Positions 35,942-44,856 of a stretch of 64,000 nucleotides of DNA are shown one piece after another. The DNA is from Paenibacillus aestuarii (GTDB taxonomy: Bacteria > Bacillota > Bacilli > Paenibacillales > NBRC-103111). Position numbers and translations under genes: made by a program. Location: NCBI RefSeq assembly GCF_027789125.1, contig NZ_JAQFVF010000048.1, positions 1-64,000 on the forward strand. The letters run 5' to 3'. How positions within the stretch are numbered: the first letter of the stretch is position 1; each line of letters starts with the position of its first letter. A model generated the notes under the pieces. That model saw nothing but the letters and a program-made list of their open reading frames with translations, ran no database searches and was not told the DNA's origin.

Positions 35942-35950
35942 TGCTATAAT
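35942..35950 (+). promoter_or_regulatory. Extended -10 promoter of the DUF2768 gene
   Basis: TGCTATAAT within TTATGCTATAAT, 44 nt before the start at 35994. The same 12-mer recurs at 43165 and 61786. Confidence 0.65.
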
Positions 35951-35993
35951 TAGCGGAGAAATTTGTCGCACCAAGCGCGAAGGAGTAGTGGAA

Positions 35994-36173
35994 ATGTCAA
36001 GTTTAGACAAAATGTGGGCATCCTTTGTGGCGATTGGACTTATGGTCGTAGCCTCTCTTCTCATTTCTTATGCCAGAACTCGCACGACGGGGGCGCTGCG
36101 GACGATTTTGTCGACCATCGCCTTTTTGCTTTTTATTCCAATTTTAGTGTACATGCTGCTATCGATGCTATAG
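35994..36173 (+). CDS. yphE: DUF2768 (YphE-like) small membrane protein
   Basis: 59 aa with two transmembrane helices (about 6-26 and 36-58). Function unknown. AAGGAG precedes the ATG. Place between gpsA and yphF agrees with B. subtilis yphE. A ferredoxin gene follows after 18 nt. Confidence 0.75.
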   Translation: MSSLDKMWASFVAIGLMVVASLLISYARTRTTGALRTILSTIAFLLFIPILVYMLLSML

Positions 36174-36191
36174 TTAGTTGGGGGACGAAAA

Positions 36192-36485
36192 ATGCTAGAA
36201 TTAAAAACACGCAAAATGACGACATCCGTAGAGACAGATACCGGGCTTACGATACTCGATCATGCCTTAAAGCATAACGTTGAATGGGGCTTTTCCTGCA
36301 CAAGAGGGACTTGTGCCAGATGCCGTTGTTACATTGCAGCCGGGCGGGAGCTGCTTGCCGCTCCGACGGAGGCCGAGGAAGACCGGCTGGAGCCTGAAGA
36401 GCTTGAGCAAGGCTACCGGCTAGCCTGTCAATGCGTTGTGAAACAGAACGGTGACATCGCCGTGACACACAAGCCATACTTCTAG
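36192..36485 (+). CDS. [2Fe-2S] ferredoxin, plant type
   Basis: 97 aa. The cluster motif is C36-x4-C41-x2-C44 with the fourth ligand in LACQC (Cys79). Two extra cysteines (46, 81) lie next to ligands. A soluble one-electron carrier; redox partner unknown. GGGGGAC precedes the ATG. The stop codon overlaps a possible GTG of the next gene. First of a ferredoxin-nucleotidyltransferase-ferredoxin trio. Confidence 0.85.
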   Translation: MLELKTRKMTTSVETDTGLTILDHALKHNVEWGFSCTRGTCARCRCYIAAGRELLAAPTEAEEDRLEPEELEQGYRLACQCVVKQNGDIAVTHKPYF

Positions 36486-36529
36486 TGTCTGCTGTGGAAA
36501 CTATAAGTCGAATGGAAGGTGTTGGCGTT

Positions 36530-37114
36530 ATGTCCCTGCTAGAACCTATGTTGCCGGCGATCAACAAGCTGAGCGCCGAGCTCCGCAGCGTCGACGCCAA
36601 ATGGCTGATCGGCGGGAGCTGCGGGCTCGTCATGCACGAAATCGATACGCTCCGCAGTCCGAGAGATCTGGATCTCTATGTAGATGGGGGCGATATTCCC
36701 GCGATACATACAGCTCTTGCCCAATTTGCCGTTGATGAGCCGGCTTACAGCGAAACACCGATCTATGCGTCTACGCTGAGCCACTACGAGATTTTGGGGG
36801 CAACCATCGAGCTCGTCGGCGATTTTCGCGTCCAGGCACTCGATTCGGTGTACACGATCGAAGCAACTTACCTCTGGGAGCACCACGGGATCGAACTCCC
36901 GCTTGAGGGACTCGCTCATCACGTGAAGATGATGCCGCTCGCGCACGAGCTCATCTTTAATGTGCTGCGTGAGCGCCCTGACCGCTATGAAGCGATTGCG
37001 CAGGCGATGCGCCGAAGTCCAGAACGGCACATGCCTGCGCTGCACGATTTGCTGAAGCGGAACCGGATGGGCAGCGAGTTCTGCAGCCGTCTGGAACGTT
37101 TATTTCAAAACTAA
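36530..37114 (+). CDS. Nucleotidyltransferase-fold protein
   Basis: 194 aa. The polymerase-beta-type signature is visible: GGSCGLVMH (GGS at 28-30) followed by RSPRDLDLYVD with Asp46 and Asp48 as likely metal ligands. It could transfer nucleotides to a small molecule or protein, or be an inactive relative; the target is unknown. ATG 36530 after GGAAGGTG is preferred to GTG 36485. It lies between two ferredoxin genes, 18 nt before the second. Confidence 0.75.
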   Translation: MSLLEPMLPAINKLSAELRSVDAKWLIGGSCGLVMHEIDTLRSPRDLDLYVDGGDIPAIHTALAQFAVDEPAYSETPIYASTLSHYEILGATIELVGDFRVQALDSVYTIEATYLWEHHGIELPLEGLAHHVKMMPLAHELIFNVLRERPDRYEAIAQAMRRSPERHMPALHDLLKRNRMGSEFCSRLERLFQN

Positions 37115-37132
37115 TGTGGGGCGAGGTACACC

Positions 37133-37480
37133 ATGTCTCAACTCGATGTGCATTTTTGGCCTGATAACAAACATATTCAAGTTCGGCCAGGCACCACACT
37201 GCTGGATGCAGGGCGGCGTGCCAAAGCGCAAATCCGCACGCGCTGTGACGGCAAGGCGGCTTGTCTGATGTGCAAAGTGATCGTGAAGGATCAGAGCGGC
37301 TTAGCGCCACTGAATAATAATGAAAAGTTCAAGCTGGGGTCGCAAGCGGATGAAGGCTATCGGCTCGCCTGTCAAGCTAGAGTCGTAGGAGCGGTCACTG
37401 TCGAAGTGCCGGAAGACCCGCTCAAAGCGGCGATCCGCAAGCAGCTTGCCAAGCAGGCTGAGGATGACGATTTATTTTAA
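37133..37480 (+). CDS. [2Fe-2S] ferredoxin-like protein
   Basis: 115 aa. Cysteines 38, 44 and 47 (C-x5-C-x2-C, one residue longer than usual) and Cys80 in LACQA fit a [2Fe-2S] site. A basic then acidic C-terminal tail (about 98-115, ending DDDLF) extends past the fold. Different from the first ferredoxin, so not a recent duplication. GGGGCGAGG stands before the ATG. Confidence 0.82.
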   Translation: MSQLDVHFWPDNKHIQVRPGTTLLDAGRRAKAQIRTRCDGKAACLMCKVIVKDQSGLAPLNNNEKFKLGSQADEGYRLACQARVVGAVTVEVPEDPLKAAIRKQLAKQAEDDDLF

Positions 37481-37499
37481 AAGTTAGGATGGTTCAGCA

Positions 37500-38249
37500 G
37501 TGACATTACAACGATTTCAAATTTTTGGAAAATGGCTAAGCGCTGCGATATGCCTTGTGCTGCTGCTTACCGGATGTGCGTACCCGAAGGAATTGCGCAA
37601 AGAGAATCAGATCAATCCGGCGGAATTTATTACGGTGGTTCAGCAAGCGGTTGATCAATTCCACGACAAGAGCGGTGTGCTCCCTATTAAAAATAGCGAG
37701 ATGACCACGCCGTTATATGAAAAATACGTCATCGATTTCGCCAAGCTGCAAAAGTCGCATCTGCTTAGCAGTGTGCCGGCCAATGCATTTGAGAGCGGTG
37801 GCATCTTCATGTATGTGCTTGTCGATGTCGAGGTGAAGCCGACTGTGAAGCTGATGGATCTATCCGCCTATCAGAGCGTGGACGACGTGCAGAAGAAGAT
37901 GGATGAGTACAAATTGAAGCACAACGGTGAGCTGCCCAAGGGCGTAGCGATCAACGATAAATTTGATTATGTGGATTTCAACGAGCTGGGCATGAAAGCC
38001 CCTGAAGTGAAATCCGATTACAGCAGGCCTAATTTGATTACTTATATGGTGAATAAGCAAACAGGCAAAGTCGCGATTGATTATGGCATGGATCTGATGA
38101 AAATGGTGGAGAGCGGCTCGCTGAAAGGCTCGCTTAAGCCGGATCAGGATCTGCGCGAATTGTTGGTTGCGAAATCCTATTTTGTACCGATCCGCAGCTA
38201 TGCGTACTACTGGCAGAACGATCAGCCGATGCCACAGGATATTGAATAG
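37500..38249 (+). CDS. yphF: YphF-like lipoprotein
   Basis: 249 aa, GTG start at 37500 after AGGATGG. A lipoprotein signal has lipobox LLTGC (Cys26). The mature part has no recognised domain. Position just before spoIVA is the same as B. subtilis yphF, which suggests a sporulation-linked but undefined role. Ends at a terminator. Confidence 0.82.
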   Translation: MTLQRFQIFGKWLSAAICLVLLLTGCAYPKELRKENQINPAEFITVVQQAVDQFHDKSGVLPIKNSEMTTPLYEKYVIDFAKLQKSHLLSSVPANAFESGGIFMYVLVDVEVKPTVKLMDLSAYQSVDDVQKKMDEYKLKHNGELPKGVAINDKFDYVDFNELGMKAPEVKSDYSRPNLITYMVNKQTGKVAIDYGMDLMKMVESGSLKGSLKPDQDLRELLVAKSYFVPIRSYAYYWQNDQPMPQDIE

Positions 38250-38256
38250 ACAGACG

Positions 38257-38298
38257 AACCTCCTACGTGAGCAACGTAAGAGGTTTTATTTTTTTTCA
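38257..38298 (+). terminator. Terminator after yphF
   Basis: AACCTCCTACG/CGTAAGAGGTT stem with one mismatch, followed by a T-rich tail. Confidence 0.82.
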
Positions 38299-38416
38299 GA
38301 ATATCAGAATCGGCAGCCACATATATTCTTCAATGGCGATACTTTGACGTTCGTTCAAAGGTTCGATGTGCTTCTAACGGAAATGTGGGCTGCGAAAAAA
38401 AGATATTGCGCATCTA

Positions 38417-38444
38417 TCATATTTCTATCGAACGTACATATATT
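38417..38444 (+). promoter_or_regulatory. Possible sigma-E promoter of spoIVA
   Basis: TCATATT (38417-38423) and CATATATT (38437-38444), close to the sigma-E consensus, with slightly short spacing (13 nt between boxes). spoIVA is sigma-E dependent in B. subtilis. The rest of the 38299-38574 interval shows only AT-rich DNA. Confidence 0.4.
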
Positions 38445-38574
38445 TCTTACTAGTCCAAATAGGTGAGCGTTTGATCAAAAAAAGAAAGATCAAAAGTCCC
38501 TATATGATGTACGAGTAGTCAATTGTAACCGTCATTATGCGTCAGTTGACGACCAAACTGTAGGAGGGATTCTC

Positions 38575-40053
38575 TTGGAGAAAGTGGATATCTTTAAGGA
38601 CATTGCAGAACGGACGGGAGGGGACATTTACCTGGGCGTTGTCGGCGCAGTCCGGACAGGAAAATCAACCTTTATTAAACGTTTTGTGGAATCTGTAGTG
38701 CTTCCGAACATTCAAAGCGAAGCGGATAGGATCCGGGCTACCGATGAACTCCCGCAGAGCGCTGCTGGCCGCACGATTATGACAACTGAGCCTAAATTCG
38801 TGCCGAACACGGCCGTTCAAATTTCAGTTGCCGAAGGACTAAATGTCAATGTCCGGCTGGTCGACTGCGTAGGCTATGCCGTAGATGGCGCCAAAGGCTA
38901 CGAGGATGAAAACGGACCGCGTATGATCAATACGCCTTGGTTCGACGAGCCGATCCCGTTCCAGGAAGCAGCGGAGATCGGGACGCGCAAAGTGATTCAA
39001 GAGCACTCGACGCTCGGTGTCGTCGTGACGACTGATGGCACGATCTCTGACATTCCGAGATCTTCCTATGTCCTCGCTGAGGAGCGGGTCATCAACGAGC
39101 TGAAGGAAGTCGGCAAGCCGTTTATCGTGATCATCAATTCGCAAAAGCCGAACGGCGAGCCTGCCCTCGAGCTGCGAAGCGAACTGCAAAGCCGTTACGA
39201 CGTTCCTGTCGTGACGATGAGTGTAGCTAACGCAGGGGAAGAGGAAATGGTGTCCGTGCTGCGCGAGGTGCTCTACGAGTTCCCTGTGCATGAAGTAAAC
39301 GTGAACCTTCCAAGCTGGGTTATGGTTCTGGATGAAAATCACTGGCTGCGCGGACGTTTTGAGAATTCCGTCCGTGATACCGTGCAAGATATCCGCCGCC
39401 TGCGCGATGTGGATCGGGTAGTCAGCCAATTCGGCGAATATGAATTTATCGAGCGGGCTGCCCTTGCCGGCATGAACATGGGGCAAGGTGTGGCGGAGAT
39501 CGATCTGTACGCGCCAGATGAGCTGTATGACCGCATCCTCCAGGAAGTGGTCGGCGTTGAGATTCGCGGCAAGGATCACCTGCTGCAGCTGATGCAGGAT
39601 TTCACCCATGCGAAGCGTGAATACGACCAATTCGCCGAGGCGCTGGAAATGGTGAAGACGACCGGCTACGGTATCGCGCCACCGACGCTGGCGGAGATGG
39701 CGCTCGATGAGCCGGAGCTGATTCGCCAAGGCTCGCGATTCGGGGTGCGTCTGAAAGCGACTGCGCCGTCGATTCATATGATTCGCGTCGACGTCGAATC
39801 GGAATTCTCGCCGATTATCGGTACCGAGAAGCAAAGTGAAGAGCTGGTCCGCTATTTGATGCAGGACTTCGAGGACAATCCGCTCAAAATTTGGGAGTCC
39901 GATATATTCGGCCGATCGCTGCATTCGATTGTTCGCGAAGGCATTCAAGGCAAGCTGGCGCAGATGCCGGATAATGCCCGCTACAAGCTCCAGGAGACGC
40001 TTGGCCGTATTATTAATGAAGGCTCCGGCGGCCTGATTGCTATCATTCTTTAA
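38575..40053 (+). CDS. spoIVA: Stage IV sporulation protein A
   Basis: 492 aa, exactly the B. subtilis length. ATPase that polymerises on the forespore surface as the base layer of the coat. Walker A is GAVRTGKST (about 24-32); the sequence matches the family throughout. The start is TTG at 38575, 7-8 nt after TAGGAGGG. Monocistronic, ending at the terminator at 40087. Confidence 0.97.
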   Translation: MEKVDIFKDIAERTGGDIYLGVVGAVRTGKSTFIKRFVESVVLPNIQSEADRIRATDELPQSAAGRTIMTTEPKFVPNTAVQISVAEGLNVNVRLVDCVGYAVDGAKGYEDENGPRMINTPWFDEPIPFQEAAEIGTRKVIQEHSTLGVVVTTDGTISDIPRSSYVLAEERVINELKEVGKPFIVIINSQKPNGEPALELRSELQSRYDVPVVTMSVANAGEEEMVSVLREVLYEFPVHEVNVNLPSWVMVLDENHWLRGRFENSVRDTVQDIRRLRDVDRVVSQFGEYEFIERAALAGMNMGQGVAEIDLYAPDELYDRILQEVVGVEIRGKDHLLQLMQDFTHAKREYDQFAEALEMVKTTGYGIAPPTLAEMALDEPELIRQGSRFGVRLKATAPSIHMIRVDVESEFSPIIGTEKQSEELVRYLMQDFEDNPLKIWESDIFGRSLHSIVREGIQGKLAQMPDNARYKLQETLGRIINEGSGGLIAIIL

Positions 40054-40086
40054 CAGCTATGGCAATGAAATGCCTTAGGAATAAGC

Positions 40087-40113
40087 AAAAAACACTCGTT
40101 AAGAGTGTTTTTT
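40087..40113 (+). terminator. Terminator after spoIVA
   Basis: AAACACTC/GAGTGTTT stem, 5-nt loop, T-run. Confidence 0.88.
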
Positions 40114-40323
40114 GTCGATTTTTAGCATAAAAACAAGTAGAATCTGCCGAGTGACACTTGAAATTGCCGTCCCACTGTATTACTATGGTTTTATTCGTCT
40201 GCTTTCAGTATCAAATTTTCACTCAGAAAATCCACGATTTTTTATAACTTCATGTATATTTTTTGATGAAACGGTGAAAACAGGAAGTAACGGAAGTAGA
40301 ATTTTTGGGGGGAGGTGAATGGC

Positions 40324-40596
40324 ATGAATAAATCTGAATTGATTAACAAGGTTGCTGAAACCTCCGAGCTTTCCAAAAAAGATGCAACCAAAGCGGTTGA
40401 TGCTGTTTTTGATGCAATCTCCGAAGCTCTTCAAAGCGGAGATAAGGTTCAACTCGTAGGATTCGGGAATTTTGAAGTTCGTGAACGTTCTGCTCGTAAA
40501 GGACGTAATCCGCAGACTGGTGATGAAATTGAAATTCCTGCAAGCAAAATTCCAGCTTTCAAACCTGGTAAAGCGCTTAGAGACGGCATTCAATAA
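40324..40596 (+). CDS. hup: HU-family DNA-binding protein
   Basis: 90 aa, the normal HU length. The nucleoid protein that bends DNA. Family signature [18 protein letters not shown] and the end [13 protein letters not shown] 40324 follows a very G-rich RBS (GGGGGGAGGTG). Same place as B. subtilis hbs, downstream of spoIVA. AT-rich upstream DNA (40114-40306) likely holds its promoters. Confidence 0.95.
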   Translation: MNKSELINKVAETSELSKKDATKAVDAVFDAISEALQSGDKVQLVGFGNFEVRERSARKGRNPQTGDEIEIPASKIPAFKPGKALRDGIQ

Positions 40597-40626
40597 TTGA
40601 CTAGTTTCTACATACGATTGTCCTTC

Positions 40627-40660
40627 AAGCCGTAGCTGCAATGAGCAGTTACGGCTTTAT
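40627..40660 (+). terminator. Terminator after hup
   Basis: AAGCCGTAGCTGC/GCAGTTACGGCTT stem with a G-U pair and a T-rich tail. Confidence 0.87.
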
Positions 40661-41104
40661 TTATTATCCTATTATTTCCACCAGACTCGAGAGAGTGCCT
40701 TGTCATTTGATAAAGACTGGCCAAGTTATCGATTCGATTTTAACGATCTAGACACTTTACTAGAAAAATAGTGTTTTTTGTAAATCTAGTTTCAGTAATA
40801 GACTTCTTTGCATAACATTTAATACTCTTCCTTCGCGGTCTGCCATTGAATGGGGTAGGTAAGTTAGATGCATAATGTCAAAGAACCGTTTCGGCTAAAA
40901 GCAACGATAACAATGGTACCTAAGAACTCGCTAAAAATGTGCAAATATAGTAGTAAGAATAACGTTAATAATTCGTTCAAATATATTGCGTGGGTGAGCC
41001 GTGATATTGTATAATCAGGGAGCACGAAGGGGAATTTTGTCCATATTAAAATCCCTACAGCTTTGTTACGACTGGCTGTATAGCGTGGTAGTTTTCGTTA
41101 ATAC
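40661..41104. other. Intergenic stretch between hup and tRNA-Pro
   Basis: About 440 nt of AT-rich DNA. A weak hairpin with a T-run (ACACT/AGTGT, 40752-40780) and a TATAAT box (41020-41025, plausible for the tRNA) can be seen. No open frame with an RBS. Confidence 0.5.
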
Positions 41105-41181
41105 CGGGGTATGGCGCAGCCTGGTAGCGCGCACCCTTGGGGTGGGTGAGGTCGCACGTTCGAATCGTGTTACTCCGACCA
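41105..41181 (+). tRNA. tRNA-Pro (UGG)
   Basis: 77-nt cloverleaf: acceptor CGGGGTA/TACTCCG (one G-U pair), D-arm with GGTAGCGC, anticodon loop CTTGGGGT with anticodon TGG, T-loop GTTCGAATC, and encoded CCA. A terminator follows 5 nt later. A reading frame at 41001-41279 overlaps it and is spurious. Confidence 0.95.
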
Positions 41182-41185
41182 TGGG

Positions 41186-41218
41186 AAAGACATCGTCAAG
41201 CCGATGTCTTTTTCTTTT
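41186..41218 (+). terminator. Terminator after tRNA-Pro
   Basis: AAAGACATCG/CGATGTCTTT stem with a T-rich tail. Confidence 0.88.
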
Positions 41219-41275
41219 GCACGACTCCGTACCCTGCTTCGCGCTACTTTACAGAGATATTATAGGGGGAACAGC

Positions 41276-42202
41276 ATGAACAAGCTGAAAGTAAATGAGC
41301 TGCTCAGAGCTCAGGATTGGACGATGTATGGCATTATCGCGTCCATTTACCTGATTTGGCGGATTGGCACCGTCGGAGGCTGGAGTAAGGAATGTTGGGT
41401 ACTGCTCCTGATCTGCTTGCTCGGTGTCCGCAAAGACCAAGTTGATGTGGATTGGAAGAAATTTTTCATCTTTGGAATTCCACTATTAGGTGTATTTTAT
41501 TACTTCTACGGTTCGGGAAACAGCTTATGGTGGAGAATTGCCAACTGGATGTTTGAAAATAACCGCCACCCTTGGCACTGGGATGATTATATGAATGCGA
41601 TTCCTCTGAATACAGGGGGCTGGGCGCGCTGGATCGCCAATCCATACTTGGATAAAGCGATGGTTTGGATCTACAATTATGGCTTCGTACTGTCACTATG
41701 GATTTGCATTGTGCGCAGCTTCTGGACACGCAGTATCAAGAAAATGCTGTCATACGCGCTATCCGGTCATATGCTGCAGTTTCCGCTCATTTTACCTTTT
41801 TACAACTTGATCTTGCTGCATGAAGTTTGGTATGTCAACAAGCAGCCGGACTTGCTGCACCGCGTCTTTCCGGATGAGAATTCGATGCTTGTCGCGACGA
41901 TGAACTGTTTCCCCAGCATGCATACCTCCATTTCGTTTGCCATGCTGCTGCTGGCCCTGCGGGAGAAAGACCGCATTTTCAAATGGATGATGGTGACGTA
42001 TTGTGCTTCCATTATTTTTTCAACGCTTTACCTCCAAATTCACTGGTTGATTGATGTATGCGCAGGCATGCTGTTCGCATACGGCACGGTGAAGTTGACG
42101 GACTTCTTGATCCGTACCGCTACGAACAAAGTGGTGCCAGAGAAGTTCAAATTGTTTTATCGTCAAAAAGCGGGCGTTGCCTCCAAGCAAATATCCGCAT
42201 AA
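41276..42202 (+). CDS. PAP2-superfamily membrane protein
   Basis: 308 aa with about six hydrophobic segments. The PAP2 motif PSMHTSISFA and the later IHWLIDVCAG (His and Asp of the catalytic site) are present, while the first motif is weak. Resembles inositol-phosphoceramide-synthase/Aur1-like members of the superfamily. Likely acts on a lipid phosphate at the membrane; substrate unknown. AGGGGGAA precedes ATG 41276. It takes the place of folE (mtrA) upstream of mtrB in B. subtilis. Confidence 0.8.
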   Translation: MNKLKVNELLRAQDWTMYGIIASIYLIWRIGTVGGWSKECWVLLLICLLGVRKDQVDVDWKKFFIFGIPLLGVFYYFYGSGNSLWWRIANWMFENNRHPWHWDDYMNAIPLNTGGWARWIANPYLDKAMVWIYNYGFVLSLWICIVRSFWTRSIKKMLSYALSGHMLQFPLILPFYNLILLHEVWYVNKQPDLLHRVFPDENSMLVATMNCFPSMHTSISFAMLLLALREKDRIFKWMMVTYCASIIFSTLYLQIHWLIDVCAGMLFAYGTVKLTDFLIRTATNKVVPEKFKLFYRQKAGVASKQISA

Positions 42203-42270
42203 CCCATAGATAAGTTGACTTCTGGCCGTTTTTTTAGCATCATGAAAAGAAGAAGATCGGAGGAATGAAC

Positions 42271-42534
42271 GTGGATTCCAAACATAGCAACTCTACAGCG
42301 GCTCAACCTGCTAACACGCCAAACAGCAATGAATATTTCGTCATTAAAGCCAAGGATAACGGCGTGCATGTCATCGGTTTGACACGCGGACAAGATACCC
42401 GGTTTCATCATACGGAGAAATTGGACAAGGGCGAAGTGATGATCGCCCAGTTCACCGAGCATACGTCTGCGGTTAAAGTTCGCGGCAAGGCGATCATCAT
42501 GACGAAGTTCGGTACGATCGACACAGAGGAATAA
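42271..42534 (+). CDS. mtrB: Trp RNA-binding attenuation protein (TRAP)
   Basis: 87 aa. The core matches TRAP closely: [39 protein letters not shown], with the Lys/Lys/Arg residues that contact RNA kept. TRAP forms an 11-mer ring that, with bound Trp, wraps NAG-repeat RNA. A 15-residue N-terminal tail rich in Asn and Ser is longer than in B. subtilis. GTG 42271 is favoured: GGAGG lies 7 nt upstream, whereas ATG 42265 abuts it. The target site is at 52905-52966. Confidence 0.93.
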   Translation: MDSKHSNSTAAQPANTPNSNEYFVIKAKDNGVHVIGLTRGQDTRFHHTEKLDKGEVMIAQFTEHTSAVKVRGKAIIMTKFGTIDTEE

Positions 42535-42541
42535 TTTTTTG

Positions 42542-42567
42542 CAAGCAGGCATAGCCTGCTTTTTTTC
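42542..42567 (+). terminator. Terminator after mtrB
   Basis: AAGCAGGC/GCCTGCTT stem with ATA loop and T-run. Confidence 0.88.
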
Positions 42568-42601
42568 TTTGTACAATGATGTATAAGGAGGTGCCTTATA
42601 C

Positions 42602-43141
42602 ATGAACTGGACTTCACGCATGATCATAATGGCCTTAGTTTCTGGAGCGATCGCAATCGGCATGTCGATGCTTCCCAAGCTGGATGAGCTGCCGACTATG
42701 AGCACTGGCATTGCCGACTCCTGGTCTGGCAAGCGCGCGGCACAGCTCACGAACAGCAATCTAGTTGATTTGCTGGTACAAGTTCCACTGCAGCTGCGCA
42801 TCCGCAAGGTGGAATTGACCAACTCACGGCTCTCCTTGGATTTGAGCTTGCCCAAAAATGCGGAATCCGCTGCCGTCTACCGCGATTTATATACACTTGC
42901 GCAGACGATGACGAATAAAACGAAAAATGTGAATCAGGTTTGGATTCGCGTGATGGATTATTCGGGGGCAACGGATCAAACATCGGCGCAATTGGTGCTG
43001 GCGATGGTTGCGGATCGTGAACAAGGGAAAGATATGAAGGCGAGTGCCAACGAGCTGAGTTTAATTCAGCTGGAGCAGCAATTGCAGAACCGGTTCAGAT
43101 TAACATACACACCCAGGTGGCAGCAAAGATATCCCTTATAA
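42602..43141 (+). CDS. Membrane-anchored hypothetical protein
   Basis: 179 aa with an N-terminal hydrophobic helix (about 5-24) and a soluble, extracytoplasmic-looking remainder. No family recognised. AAGGAGGTG precedes the ATG. It lies alone between mtrB and hepS; no terminator was seen before the hepS promoter. Confidence 0.7.
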   Translation: MNWTSRMIIMALVSGAIAIGMSMLPKLDELPTMSTGIADSWSGKRAAQLTNSNLVDLLVQVPLQLRIRKVELTNSRLSLDLSLPKNAESAAVYRDLYTLAQTMTNKTKNVNQVWIRVMDYSGATDQTSAQLVLAMVADREQGKDMKASANELSLIQLEQQLQNRFRLTYTPRWQQRYPL

Positions 43142-43145
43142 TTAA

Positions 43146-43176
43146 TTGTGCTTCTGCGATCTTGTTATGCTATAAT
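43146..43176 (+). promoter_or_regulatory. Promoter of the hepS-hepT operon
   Basis: Extended -10 TGCTATAAT (TATAAT 43171-43176) with TTGTGC (43146-43151) 19 nt upstream. Confidence 0.6.
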
Positions 43177-43229
43177 TACTTGGATAGAAACATAATTGAT
43201 ATTCGGCACATGGTTACGGAGGCTTTTGC

Positions 43230-44096
43230 ATGAATTCTTATCGGATCCCTGAGATCGCCAAGCAGTATACGGAATATGATATGATCCAAATTCACACGGA
43301 CTTGCCCGATTTTCCTGAGTTGCGGTCGCGCTTACTTTACGCCTTCCTGAACGGGAATACGAAACTTAGCCCCTCCAGCGAGCTGTATACGCTTGCGACA
43401 TCGCTTGTCCAATTAGGGTTGGATACGCATGATATGGTGACAGCTTCCAACGAGATTAAAGAGAAGAAAGCCGCGCGGTCCAGGCAGTTGAAAGTGCTTG
43501 CGGGTGATTACTTTAGCTCCCGGTTTTATCACTTGCTGTCGCAAGCCGGGCAGATTGAGATGATCAAACAGCTTTCCAATGCAATTTGTGAAGTGAATCG
43601 GTTGAAGATGAATGTCTATACCAAAATGAAGCAATTCAAGTTGACGGCAGAAGATTATATCCATCAAACGGTGGAAATCAAATCTCAGCTGTTTTTGTCT
43701 TTTTCGGAATTTATGGCTGACGTCTACGATCATGCCTGGCCTGAAGTCCTGAGAAGTTATACAAAATGTGAAGTGATTTTTGAAGAGATTTTCCGGGCGG
43801 AATCTGCAGCTAATTTTCACGGAAGCTGGGGATTCTGGCACATTCTTCAGCACGGAACCAAAGAAGAACGGAAACAGCTGAACCTCGACGAAGCGGATCA
43901 AGCGAAAGTACGTACACTGCTGCACAAATACAACATCAGCTCGCAGCTTTATCAAATGTTGGACCAGCATGTCAAACAGCTGCAAGCAAGCATTCGGCAG
44001 CTTGATTCCGATAAGCTAATTAGTGAACTCTTTCACATTGGGGAGCCGATTCTTCGTTTTGCCGTGAAACAGCCGCAAGTGCTTGAAGAAATTTGA
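43230..44096 (+). CDS. hepS: Heptaprenyl diphosphate synthase component I
   Basis: 288 aa, the small non-catalytic subunit (GerC1/HepS type) that sets product length with HepT. All-helical, with no DDxxD motif, as expected. ACGGAGG precedes the ATG at 43230. First gene of a six-gene menaquinone operon; menG follows 15 nt later. Confidence 0.85.
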   Translation: MNSYRIPEIAKQYTEYDMIQIHTDLPDFPELRSRLLYAFLNGNTKLSPSSELYTLATSLVQLGLDTHDMVTASNEIKEKKAARSRQLKVLAGDYFSSRFYHLLSQAGQIEMIKQLSNAICEVNRLKMNVYTKMKQFKLTAEDYIHQTVEIKSQLFLSFSEFMADVYDHAWPEVLRSYTKCEVIFEEIFRAESAANFHGSWGFWHILQHGTKEERKQLNLDEADQAKVRTLLHKYNISSQLYQMLDQHVKQLQASIRQLDSDKLISELFHIGEPILRFAVKQPQVLEEI

Positions 44097-44111
44097 GGGG
44101 AATTGAAACAC

Positions 44112-44852
44112 ATGAATACGACCAAAGCAAAGAGCAAATCAAAAGAAGAATTCGTGCACTCCGTCTTTGAGAGCATTGCTCCGAAGTACGACCTGATGAA
44201 CAATATTTTAAGCTTCCGTAGACATAAAGCTTGGCGGAAGTTTACGATGCGCAAGATGAACGTGCAGCCCGGACAGACGGCGATCGATTTGTGCTGCGGC
44301 ACCTGCGATTGGACGATCAGCTTGGCACAGGCCAGCGGGAACGGTAAGATCGTCGGGCTGGATTTCAGCCAGAACATGCTGGACTACGGGGCAGGAAAGA
44401 TCCGCCAGCTGCACTTGGACAAGCAGATCGAACTAATTCGCGGCAACGCCATGAGCCTCCCTTTTGAAGATAACACGTTCGATTATGCGACGATCGGTTT
44501 TGCGCTGCGCAACGTTCCGGACCTGGAGCAGGTCATCCGCGAGATGGAGCGCGTCGTGAAGCCTGGCGGCTTAGTCGTGTCCTTAGAGCTCTCCAAGCCA
44601 ACGTGGCAGCCGTTCAAGTCGATCTACTATTTCTACTTCCAACGGGTTCTGCCATTCTTAGGAAAACTGATCGCCAAGCGTTACGAGCAGTACAAGTGGT
44701 TGCCGGAATCACTGATCCATTTTCCTGACCACAAGCAATTGGCGCAAATTTTTGAGAAGAACGGTCTGCAGCAGGTACAAGCTTACCCCTTAACAGGCGG
44801 TATTGCAGCACTGCACATAGGAACTAAGGGCAATAAGAAAGCAGGAGTGTAA
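44112..44852 (+). CDS. menG: Demethylmenaquinone methyltransferase
   Basis: 246-aa SAM-dependent methyltransferase (UbiE/MenG) that performs the last menaquinone step. SAM motif [13 protein letters not shown] and the signatures [15 protein letters not shown] and KPGGLVV are present. ATG 44112 is chosen over TTG 44103, which lies too close to GAGGGG. In B. subtilis menH sits between hepS and hepT as here, but directly. Confidence 0.93.
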   Translation: MNTTKAKSKSKEEFVHSVFESIAPKYDLMNNILSFRRHKAWRKFTMRKMNVQPGQTAIDLCCGTCDWTISLAQASGNGKIVGLDFSQNMLDYGAGKIRQLHLDKQIELIRGNAMSLPFEDNTFDYATIGFALRNVPDLEQVIREMERVVKPGGLVVSLELSKPTWQPFKSIYYFYFQRVLPFLGKLIAKRYEQYKWLPESLIHFPDHKQLAQIFEKNGLQQVQAYPLTGGIAALHIGTKGNKKAGV

Positions 44853-44856
44853 AAAG

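Noticed and set aside
38839..39948. 369-codon minus-strand frame opposite spoIVA
   Set aside because: spoIVA matches its family over the full length; the antisense frame has no motif.
41001..41279. 92-codon frame across tRNA-Pro
   Set aside because: Runs through the tRNA and its terminator; no RBS.
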